DNA from: Ferribacterium limneticum
Lineage (GTDB): Bacteria > Pseudomonadota > Gammaproteobacteria > Burkholderiales > Rhodocyclaceae
Reading direction: 5' to 3'
Length of the DNA: 64,000 nt
NCBI RefSeq assembly: GCF_020510585.1
Contig: NZ_CP075190.1
Coordinates: forward strand, 4,090,001 to 4,154,000
The position numbers and the translations under genes are program-made. The notes below the pieces were generated by a model. That model was given only the letters and a program-made list of their open reading frames with translations. It had not been told where the DNA came from and made no database searches. Position 1 is the first letter of the stretch. Each line of letters starts with the position of its first letter. Of the stretch, positions 1 through 7,800 are shown piece by piece.

Positions 1-911
1 TCGGCGCCGACTGGGGTGTGATCGGAACAGATGGCGGCCAGACCAGCAGCGGCGGCTTTCGACAAGGCCTGACGATCGCTCTGGGCGCGTAGCGGCGGGC
101 TGAAACGGGCGTGCGGGTTGAAGTAGCCGATATCGTTTTCGGTCAGCAGCAGGTGATGGACGCCGATGTCGAAAGTGACCGGCAAGCCTTCATGCTGCGC
201 CCGCTGGACGAGTGCCACGCCAGCCGCCGACGACAGGCGGGTCAGATGTACGCGGCAACCGGTATCGCGCACGAGCTGGACAATGGTGCCGACGGCAATG
301 GTTTCGGCGGCGACCGGAATGCCGGCCAGACCGAGACGGCTGGACACCTCGCCCTCATGCGCGATGCCGTTGCGCGACAGCCAGTAATCCTGTGGCTGTA
401 GCCAGATGGCGAAGCCGAAGGTGGCGGCGTATTCCATGGCGCGAAGCAGCGCTTCGGTATCGGTGACCGGCCGGTTGGCCTGCGAGAAGGCAACACAGCC
501 GGCCTTCTTGAGACCGGCCAGTTCAGCCAGACGCTCGCCATTGAGACCCAAGGTCAGGGCACCGAGCGGCAGGACGCGCGCCTTGCGGATTTCCTTGGCG
601 CGATGAACGAGGCGATCTGCCAGTTCCGGCTCGTCGAGCGGCGGATCGGCATCGGGCGGTACGACAACCGAAGTCACGCCACCGGCAACGGCAGCGGCCA
701 GTTCGGCTTCGATGGAGTTGAGGCGGGCGCCAAGGTCGATCAGGCCCGGACAGACAACGCAACCGGCAGAGTCGATGGTTTGGTCGGCGACAAAGCCGGC
801 CGGTGCGTCGCCCAGCCCGGCGATCTTGCCGTCGACGACATACAACGAAGTACTGCGGTCAACACCGTTTTTCGGGTCAATTACGCGGCCATTCTGGATA
901 AGGATGTTCAT
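1..911 (-). CDS. pyrC': Dihydroorotase-like protein PyrC', probably non-catalytic (3' end outside the window)
   Basis: About 303 residues of an amidohydrolase-superfamily protein are present; the C-terminus lies beyond base 1, and full-length relatives are near 420 residues. It starts with MNILIQNGRVIDP, typical of dihydroorotase, and keeps the SDHTP segment near the cut end. At the place where active class I dihydroorotases carry the D-x-H-x-H metal motif after PGLID, this protein reads PGLIDLGARL, so both histidines are missing. In pseudomonads an inactive PyrC' of this kind overlaps or abuts pyrB and serves as a structural partner of aspartate transcarbamoylase. Here the start lies one base after the pyrB stop codon, which fits the same role. 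A separate active PyrC would then be needed elsewhere in the genome (inference). Confidence 0.85.
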   Translation of the reverse strand, partial: MNILIQNGRVIDPKNGVDRSTSLYVVDGKIAGLGDAPAGFVADQTIDSAGCVVCPGLIDLGARLNSIEAELAAAVAGGVTSVVVPPDADPPLDEPELADRLVHRAKEIRKARVLPLGALTLGLNGERLAELAGLKKAGCVAFSQANRPVTDTEALLRAMEYAATFGFAIWLQPQDYWLSRNGIAHEGEVSSRLGLAGIPVAAETIAVGTIVQLVRDTGCRVHLTRLSSAAGVALVQRAQHEGLPVTFDIGVHHLLLTENDIGYFNPHARFSPPLRAQSDRQALSKAAAAGLAAICSDHTPVGA

Positions 912-912
912 C

Positions 913-1872
913 TCAATTCCCCGCAACGATGCTCATGACGGCCATGCGAACCGCGATACCAAAAGTGACTTGCGGCAGGATCACTGCCTGCGCCCCGTCG
1001 GCCACTGCCGAATGGATTTCGACGCCGCGGTTCATCGGCCCCGGGTGCATGACGATGGCGTCCGGCTTGGCCAGCGCCAGCTTCTGCGGCGTCAGGCCGT
1101 AGTGGCGGAAATATTCGCCGGCCGAGGGCAGCAGGGCGCCGGTCATCCGTTCGTTCTGCAGGCGCAGCATGATGACGACGTCGACGTCTTTCAAACCTTC
1201 GTTCATGTCGTGGAAGACATGCACGCCAAGCTTGTCGAGATGCTTCGGCAACAGGGTTTCCGGCCCGATGGCGCGAACTTCCGGAACGCCCAGCGTGGTC
1301 AGCGCATGAATATCCGAACGGGCCACGCGCGAATGCAGGATGTCGCCGACGATGGCGACGCGCAACTGAGTGAAATCCTTCTTGTAGTGGCGGATCGTGT
1401 ACATGTCGAGCAGGCCCTGCGTCGGGTGGGCGTGGCGACCGTCACCGGCATTGACGACATGGACGTCGTCGCGGCCGATGCGCTGCAGATGCTCGGCAAT
1501 CAGGTAGGGCGCGCCGCTCGACGCGTGGCGCACGACGAACAGGTTGGCGTGCATGGCGACGAGGTTGTCGATGGTGTCGAGCAGTGTTTCACCCTTGGCC
1601 GTCGACGACTTGTTGATGTCGAGGTTGATGACGTCGGCGGAGAGACGCTTGGCGGCGATCTCAAAGGTCGTCCGGGTGCGCGTCGAGTTTTCGAAGAACA
1701 GGTTGAAGACGCTCTTGCCGCGCAGCAGCGGCACCTTCTTGACGTCGCGTGCCGAGACTTCCATGAAGGAGGCAGCGGTATCGAGAATCTGCGTCAGGAT
1801 GCGCTGGGGCAGCCCCTCGATCGACAGCAGGTGGGTCAGTTCGCCATCCTTGTTCAACTGCGGGTTATGCAT
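913..1872 (-). CDS. pyrB: Aspartate carbamoyltransferase catalytic subunit
   Basis: This 319-residue protein joins carbamoyl phosphate to L-aspartate, the committed step of pyrimidine synthesis in the cytoplasm. The carbamoyl-phosphate motif [12 protein letters not shown], the HPTQ loop ([12 protein letters not shown]) and the late HPGPMNRG motif are all intact, so it should be active. The start at [10 protein letters not shown] is chosen because it overlaps the pyrR stop by eight bases (ATGCATAA), an arrangement that suggests translational coupling; longer upstream reading has no family support. It lies between pyrR and the inactive dihydroorotase-like pyrC', the classic pseudomonad/betaproteobacterial layout in which PyrB and PyrC' form a dodecamer. 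Confidence 0.96.
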   Translation of the reverse strand: MHNPQLNKDGELTHLLSIEGLPQRILTQILDTAASFMEVSARDVKKVPLLRGKSVFNLFFENSTRTRTTFEIAAKRLSADVINLDINKSSTAKGETLLDTIDNLVAMHANLFVVRHASSGAPYLIAEHLQRIGRDDVHVVNAGDGRHAHPTQGLLDMYTIRHYKKDFTQLRVAIVGDILHSRVARSDIHALTTLGVPEVRAIGPETLLPKHLDKLGVHVFHDMNEGLKDVDVVIMLRLQNERMTGALLPSAGEYFRHYGLTPQKLALAKPDAIVMHPGPMNRGVEIHSAVADGAQAVILPQVTFGIAVRMAVMSIVAGN

Positions 1873-2374
1873 TTTCCATTCTCCAAACCAGTCGACCGTC
1901 GTCCTGCTTGCCCAGCACCAGATTCTGGTGGTCATTGAGCTCCACTGCCCACGCCCCGTAGGTTGCGGCCACCGGCAACTCACGCCCGCCGCGGTCGGCC
2001 AGCACGGCCAGTTCGATGGAGGCCGGACGACCGTAGTCGAACAGTTCGTTGATCGCCGCCCGCGTCGTCCGGCCGGTGTACAGCACGTCATCGACCAGGA
2101 TCAGGTGGCGGCCTTCGACGTCGAAGGGGATGACCGTCGGCTTGCACTGCGGATGCAGACCTTTTTCGGCGAAATCGTCGCGATAGAAGGAAACATCGAT
2201 CAGGCCGATGTCTTCCGGCAGGTCGAGCAATTCGCGCAGGCGTCCGGCGATCCACGCTCCGCCGCTGTAGATGCCGACCAGCGCCGGTTTCCGGAAAAGT
2301 TGCGGACGAATCAGTTCGGCCAGTTGGCGACACTGCGCCTCGGCATCGGGTAATACTTCAGGCTGGGGTGACAT
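1865..2374 (-). CDS. pyrR: PyrR: pyr operon regulator / uracil phosphoribosyltransferase
   Basis: This is a 169-residue type I phosphoribosyltransferase. The PRPP-binding motif [18 protein letters not shown] sits in the second half, and [12 protein letters not shown] is the early loop. In Bacillus PyrR binds pyr mRNA; in proteobacteria the homologue next to pyrB is usually credited with uracil phosphoribosyltransferase activity and possible regulation. The start [14 protein letters not shown] is preferred because the preceding in-frame sequence belongs to ruvX in another frame; the two genes overlap by 17 bases. It overlaps pyrB by eight bases. I see no obvious PyrR-binding attenuator upstream, so a regulatory role here is not shown by the sequence. 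Confidence 0.9.
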   Translation of the reverse strand: MSPQPEVLPDAEAQCRQLAELIRPQLFRKPALVGIYSGGAWIAGRLRELLDLPEDIGLIDVSFYRDDFAEKGLHPQCKPTVIPFDVEGRHLILVDDVLYTGRTTRAAINELFDYGRPASIELAVLADRGGRELPVAATYGAWAVELNDHQNLVLGKQDDGRLVWRMENA

Positions 2375-2786
2375 GGTGCGGGCTTTCGAACCAGGTTTGA
2401 AGGATGAGTTGCGCTGCCACGGCATCGAGCAGCGGCTTGGCTGATTTGCTGTTGCGACCGGTTTCACGAAGGCGGGATTCGGCATCGACGGAAGTCAGGC
2501 GTTCGTCGGCAAAACCGACCGGCAGGTTGTAGCGGCGCTTGAGGCGCTCGGCGAACTTGGTGGCCAGCCGGGTCATTTCATGTGGCGTACCGTCAGCATG
2601 CATGGGCAGGCCGACGACCAGTTGCACCGGTTGCCATTCGGCGACCAGTTTGCCGATGGCAGCGAAACGGTCGTCGTTGGATTCGGCGTGGATAGTGGTC
2701 AGCGGGTGGGCCGTGCCGAGCATCGTTTCGCCGGTGGCGACACCGATGCGCTTTTCACCGAAGTCGAACGCGAGGACGGTGCCCAT
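2358..2786 (-). CDS. ruvX: RuvX/YqgF family Holliday-junction resolvase-like nuclease
   Basis: This 142-residue RNase H-fold protein starts [17 protein letters not shown], the diagnostic first strand with the catalytic Asp. [11 protein letters not shown] and FADERLTS carry the other family motifs, and [11 protein letters not shown] holds the last acidic residue. The family acts in 16S rRNA 3'-end maturation and has been linked to Holliday junction processing and anti-termination. The ATG at 2786 is preferred over the TTG one codon earlier. Its stop overlaps pyrR and it follows algH by 16 bases, so algH-ruvX-pyrR-pyrB-pyrC' is probably one transcript. Confidence 0.93.
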   Translation of the reverse strand: MGTVLAFDFGEKRIGVATGETMLGTAHPLTTIHAESNDDRFAAIGKLVAEWQPVQLVVGLPMHADGTPHEMTRLATKFAERLKRRYNLPVGFADERLTSVDAESRLRETGRNSKSAKPLLDAVAAQLILQTWFESPHHVTPA

Positions 2787-2802
2787 CAACGAGCTGACCG
2801 GC

Positions 2803-3363
2803 TCATGCGTGTCCGGCCACGTCGGAAAGCTGGGTGAAGCTGATGCCGAGCTTTTGCATGGCGGCCGGCAAGCGCTCTTCCGGCGGCAGGTCGAAGAGGA
2901 TTTCGGCCTTGGCCGGCACGGTCAACCAGGAATTCTGGGCCAGCTCGTTTTCCAGCTGCCCGGCATCCCAGCCGGAGTAACCCAGCGTGACGATGATTTC
3001 GGCCGGCAGGCCGGCGCTGCCCACCGAGTTGAGCACATCGCGCGAACTGGTCAGACCGACCTCGCTGTTGACGGCCAGCGTGGACTGCCACTTGCCGATC
3101 GGACGATGCAGGACGAAACCGCGGTCAAGCTGGACCGGGCCGCCGAAATAGACCGGGAGGTTGGCCAGATTTTCGGCCGCCAGCTTGATGTCGATCTTGT
3201 CGAACAAGCCAGCCAGATTCATGTCAATCGGGCGATTGACAATGATCCCCAACGCCCCGTTCTCATTGTGTTCGCAAATGTAGATCAGGGAATTCGAGAA
3301 ATACGGGTCTTCCAGCGTCGGCATCGCGATGAGGAAGTTGTCGGTCAGGTTGACGTTGTCCAT
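2803..3363 (-). CDS. algH: AlgH/YqgE family protein (UPF0301)
   Basis: This 186-residue protein begins [30 protein letters not shown] sequence, the hallmark N-terminus of YqgE/AlgH, and contains [16 protein letters not shown] and [11 protein letters not shown]. The molecular function is not established; in Pseudomonas the locus was named for an effect on alginate genes. It leads the pyr cluster, as in many beta- and gammaproteobacteria where algH-ruvX-pyrR-pyrB are neighbours. The start at 3363 is chosen from the conserved N-terminus. Only 38 bases separate it from the divergent photolyase gene, so the two promoters must overlap or reach into each other's coding sequence. Confidence 0.93.
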   Translation of the reverse strand: MDNVNLTDNFLIAMPTLEDPYFSNSLIYICEHNENGALGIIVNRPIDMNLAGLFDKIDIKLAAENLANLPVYFGGPVQLDRGFVLHRPIGKWQSTLAVNSEVGLTSSRDVLNSVGSAGLPAEIIVTLGYSGWDAGQLENELAQNSWLTVPAKAEILFDLPPEERLPAAMQKLGISFTQLSDVAGHA

Positions 3364-3401
3364 AACTGGAATTTTAATCGTCGGGAAGGTACAAACCAAC
3401 C

Positions 3402-4808
3402 ATGAAAAAAGAAAAAGCCCTCGTCTGGTTTCGCCGTGACCTGCGCGACCATGACCACGCCGCCCTGAGTGCGGCACTGGCCGGGGCGCAACAGGTTTAT
3501 TGCGCCTTTGTTTTCGACACTGAAATTCTCGATGCGCTACCGGCTCGGCGCGACCGCCGCGTGCATTTCATTCGCGAATCGCTGGTCGAGCTCGACGCGG
3601 CCCTGCGCGCCAGGGGTGGCGGCCTGATCATCCGCCACGGCCGGGCGACCGAGGAAATTGCGGCACTAGCCAAGGAACTCGGCGTGTCGGCGGTGTTTGC
3701 CAACCGCGATTACGAGCCGGCCGCCAAGCGGCGCGATGCCTCCGTTGCGGAATCACTTTTGGCTGAAGGCATAGGCTTCCAGGCGTTCAAGGATCAGGCC
3801 GTCTTCGATGGCAATGAAGTGCTAACACAGGCCGGCCATCCCTTCTCGGTGTTCACGCCCTACAAGAATGCATGGCTCAAGCGCTTGACTGCAGCCGACT
3901 GCGTCGAGTGGCCGTGCCATGGACAACTGGCCGACTGTGACTTGACGGGTATCCCGAGCCTGGCTGAAATCGGCTTCGAAACCAGCGATCTCGAGACCTT
4001 GGGCATACGCCCCGGCATGTCGGGTGCCCGCGCCTTGTGGGAGGAGTTCCGCCATGGACGCATCGAACGCTACGGCGCCCTGCGCGACTTCCCGGCGGTC
4101 AAGGGCGTTTCCTACCTGTCGGTACATTTGCGCTTTGGCACCATCGGCATACGCGAACTGGTCCGCACTGCGCTGATCGCCAGGGACACGACCTGGCTCA
4201 ACGAGCTGATCTGGCGCGACTTCTATTTCATGATCCTCGACCACTTCCCGCACGTCGTCGGTAGCGCTTTCAAGCCCGCCTACGATGCGGTGCGCTGGGA
4301 CGACTGGCCGGATGGCCTGGCCGCCTGGAAGGAAGGGCGCACTGGCTATCCGCTGGTCGATGCCGCGATGCGCCAGCTCAACCACAGCGGCTGGATGCAC
4401 AACCGGCTGCGCATGATCGTCGCCTCCTTCCTGAGCAAGGATCTCGGCATCGACTGGCGGTTAGGCGAACGCTATTTCGCTGATCAGCTCAACGATTTCG
4501 ACCTGTCGGCCAACAACGGCGGCTGGCAATGGGCGGCATCGACCGGCTGCGACGCGCAACCGTATTTCCGCATTTTCAACCCGGTGACGCAGTCCGAACG
4601 CTTCGACCCGGAGGGGAAGTTCATTCGCCGCTATGTTCCCGAACTGGCCAAAGTCGCCAACAAATACATCCACGCGCCGTGGCAAATGGGGCGCCTCGAG
4701 CAGGAAAACATTGGTGTTGTGATCGGGAGAGACTACCCAGCGCCGATTGTCGATCACGCTTCGGCCCGGGAAAAGACTTTGGCGCGCTACGCCATACTTA
4801 AAAATTAG
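3402..4808 (+). CDS. phrB: Deoxyribodipyrimidine photolyase (class I)
   Basis: This 468-residue flavoprotein repairs cyclobutane pyrimidine dimers with blue light. The N-terminal photolyase domain starts [17 protein letters not shown]; the C-terminal FAD domain contains [12 protein letters not shown], the [14 protein letters not shown] helix, and [24 protein letters not shown] split across the active-site loop, all characteristic of CPD photolyases. The length matches the E. coli enzyme (472 residues). It is a single-gene unit divergent from algH and convergent with pilL; copy A of the dispersed element begins directly after its stop codon. The Shine-Dalgarno (GGGAAGG) lies a little far from the ATG. 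Confidence 0.96.
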   Translation: MKKEKALVWFRRDLRDHDHAALSAALAGAQQVYCAFVFDTEILDALPARRDRRVHFIRESLVELDAALRARGGGLIIRHGRATEEIAALAKELGVSAVFANRDYEPAAKRRDASVAESLLAEGIGFQAFKDQAVFDGNEVLTQAGHPFSVFTPYKNAWLKRLTAADCVEWPCHGQLADCDLTGIPSLAEIGFETSDLETLGIRPGMSGARALWEEFRHGRIERYGALRDFPAVKGVSYLSVHLRFGTIGIRELVRTALIARDTTWLNELIWRDFYFMILDHFPHVVGSAFKPAYDAVRWDDWPDGLAAWKEGRTGYPLVDAAMRQLNHSGWMHNRLRMIVASFLSKDLGIDWRLGERYFADQLNDFDLSANNGGWQWAASTGCDAQPYFRIFNPVTQSERFDPEGKFIRRYVPELAKVANKYIHAPWQMGRLEQENIGVVIGRDYPAPIVDHASAREKTLARYAILKN

Positions 4809-4810
4809 GC

Positions 4811-4849
4811 ATTTTTCCCGGTTGACCGTGGCATTCCACGGTCAACCGG
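4811..4849. repeat. GTTGACCGT element, copy A, as a perfect inverted pair (hairpin)
   Basis: Between the convergent phrB and pilL genes, CCGGTTGACCGTGG at 4818-4831 is followed by a 4-base loop and by its exact reverse complement at 4836-4849. This gives a 14-bp perfect stem. The T-rich half (ATTTTTC) precedes the left arm, so one element is nearly complete and the other is only the core. Neither side is followed by a U-tract in the direction of transcription, so it is not a textbook intrinsic terminator, although its position between convergent genes makes a transcript-end role likely. Confidence 0.85.
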
Positions 4850-4858
4850 AAATTCAGG

Positions 4859-7800
4859 CTATTTTTTGCAATAACCGGCCACGATGCCGAGCAACTCGGC
4901 TTCGTCATACGGCTTGCCGAGGTAGTGATTGGCACCGATTTCCAGCGCGTAATTGCGGTGCTTGTCAGCCGTCCGCGAGGTGATCATGACCACCGGCAAC
5001 GACCGCAGGCGAGCATCGGCGCGCAAGTTGCGAACCAGATCGAAGCCATCCATGCGCGGCATTTCGATGTCGGACAGGATGACATCCGGCGTCACCTCGA
5101 CCAGTTGCTCCAGCGCATCGACGCCATCCTTGGCCAGTATGACCTGATAGCCCTCACGCATGAGCAGGCGGCTGGTGATCTTGCGCACGGTCAGCGAATC
5201 GTCGACCACCATCACGGTCGGCAAGTGGGCCACTTCCGTCATCACCGGCGGCAGCATGGTGGGCACGGCAGTATGCACGCTGGAAACGGTCGTCCGGCTG
5301 GCCAGCGCGACCGGGTTGAGGATCAGCACAACCTTGCCGTCGCCGAGCACTGTGGCACCTGAAATACCGACGACGCGGGCGAGCTGGGCGCCGATATTCT
5401 TGACGACGACTTCCTGATTGCCCTTGAGTTCATCGACCAGGATACCAACCCGTTGCGAACCCGAGCGCAAGAGCAGCACCCAGTACTGGCGATGCGCTTC
5501 CGGCACAGCCTCCGTGTCGCCGAGCAGGTGCGGCAGGAAATGGAAGGGGTAGCGATTGCCCTGCCACTCGATCTCGCTTTTTTCGCGAATGGCGGCGAGC
5601 GCCTTTTCCTTCATTTCCTTGACCTGTTCGATCATCGTCGACGGCACTGCATAAAGATGGCTGCCGACACGAACGAGCAAAGTCTGCGTTACCGCCAGCG
5701 TGAGCGGCAGGTAAAGCAGGAAGGTGGTGCCCTGACCGGGCTGCGACTGAATTTCGATGCGGCCGCCAATTTCGCCGACCTCGGTTTTCACGACGTCCAT
5801 GCCGACGCCGCGGCCGGACAACTGGGTCACTTCGGAGGCCGTCGAGAATCCCGGCTGGAAGATGAAATCAAACAGCGTCTTTTCATCGGCCGCCTGCCCC
5901 GGCGGGAGCAGGCCCATGGCTTCGGCGCGCGCGCGGATGCGGGCAAGATCGAGCCCCTTGCCGTCGTCGCTCATGGCCAGAACGATTTCGTTACCTTCCT
6001 GCGACAGCTTGATGATGATTTCACCAGCCTCGGCCTTGCCGGCGGCCAGGCGCTCGTCACGGCTCTCGACACCGTGCGTCACGGCATTGCGCAGCATGTG
6101 TTCGATCGGCGCCAGCATCTTGTCGAGCACCGAACGGTCGATATCGACCTGTCCGCCGACGATATCGAGATTGGCCCGCTTGCCGACTTCCTTGGCGGTC
6201 TGCCGGACGATGCGGTAGAGACGTTCGGTCTGGCTGGCGAACGGCACCATGCGGACGCCCATGAGCTCCTGCTGCAGGCTGCGGTTGAGGCGCGACTGGG
6301 CGAGAATCGCCGCGTTGGCATCGTCCAGATTCTTGAGCAAGCTTTGCTGAACGGTTGCCACGTCGTTCACCGACTCGGCCATGAAGCGGGTCAGCTCCTG
6401 GAAGCGCGTGAAGCGGTCAAGTTCGAGCGGGTCGAAATCAACCTCGCTGTCCGGCGTCTGGGCGACGCGGGCCTGAATCTGCGATTCAGCCTGAATTTCG
6501 ATTTCGCGCAACTGGCGGCGCAGACGAATGACGTTTTCTGTCAGTTCGAGCAATGAGCCCTTCAGGCTGCGCATTTCGCCTTCGATCCGGGTACGGGCAA
6601 TCGACAGTTCGCCCGCCTCGCTGACCAGACGATCGATAAGATCGGCGCGGACGCGCAACGTTGCTCGCTGACCGCCAGCCTCGGCATCCGCCTCGGTTTC
6701 AGCAGCTGGCGATTGGCCTTCGGCCGAAAGCGTCTCGGCGGCCACTTCTGGCGCCTCTGCAACAACCTGCTCCTGAGGACCGGCGCGCAGACGCTCGACG
6801 GCCTGGTCGAGCACATCGCAGCCACTTTCGATTTCGTCGATGAAGGCTGGCGTCACGTGGCCGGCGCGCAGCATTTCTTCAAGCCGGGCTTCGAGCTGGT
6901 GGGTCGCTTCGCCGAGATTCATTGCCCCGGCCATGCGCGCACTACCCTTGAAGGTGTGCAACAGTCGGGCAATCGCATGCGGCGCCGCATCACCGGCCAG
7001 ATCGCTGCGCCAGGCACGGACCTGAGTGGTCAGGTCGCGCGTCAGATCGACGGCTTCCTCAAGGAAGATCGGCAGCAGTTGTTCGTCGAGTTCGTCGTTC
7101 AGTTGCGGCAACACGGGTGCCGGCATGACCTGGACCGACTCGGTCACTGTCTCGGCAACTTCGGCCGCTTTGCCCGGAAGTTCGATGATCTCGGCACCGG
7201 CCGGTAGCGCCTCCTCAGCAGGCTGGGTGGCATGGAGGAAGACATCTTCCAGCGCCGCGATCAACTGCACCTGCTCGTCCGGCGAGCGCTGCAAGGCCAG
7301 CCCGGCAAACATTTCTTCGAGCGTGATGATGGCCTGACGAACGGTTTCAATGCCTTCGATACTTTCCGCCTGCCCCGAACCATCACGCCGCAACAAGGCG
7401 TGTTCAAGGGCTATGGCCAGCCGATTGAGCGGCATCAGGCCTACCGTTGCCGCAATGCCACCCAGGGTATGGGCGGCACGGGTCATTTCGAAGGTGGTCG
7501 GCGCCGATGGATTGGCATCGATAACTGCGTAACTCTCAACCAGCGTCTGCAGATGGCCGCGGGCTTCTTCGCGGAATATGTCGTAAAGCGTCGGCGACTC
7601 GCTGGCCGGCGGCACGGACACATTCGAAATTTGCTCGTTTTCCGGCGTTGACCGTAGCACAGCGTCTTCCGGCTCGGCCAGAATCTCTGGCTCCTCGGGC
7701 AAGGCCAGAATTTCGATCTCTTCAGACTCCGAGACCGGCTGATCGACATCCTCCAGGGTGCTTTCGAGTTCTGGCAGTTCGATGGCGAAGTCGGGCGCTT

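Noticed and set aside
712..1938. Long plus-strand frame of 408 codons opposite pyrB
   Set aside because: Low-complexity Arg/Asp/Gln-rich shadow of a GC-rich gene; pyrB and pyrC' on the other strand have clear family motifs.
2918..2930. CACGGTCAACC in algH
   Set aside because: It encodes WLTVPAKAE, a conserved AlgH segment, and lacks the rest of the element.
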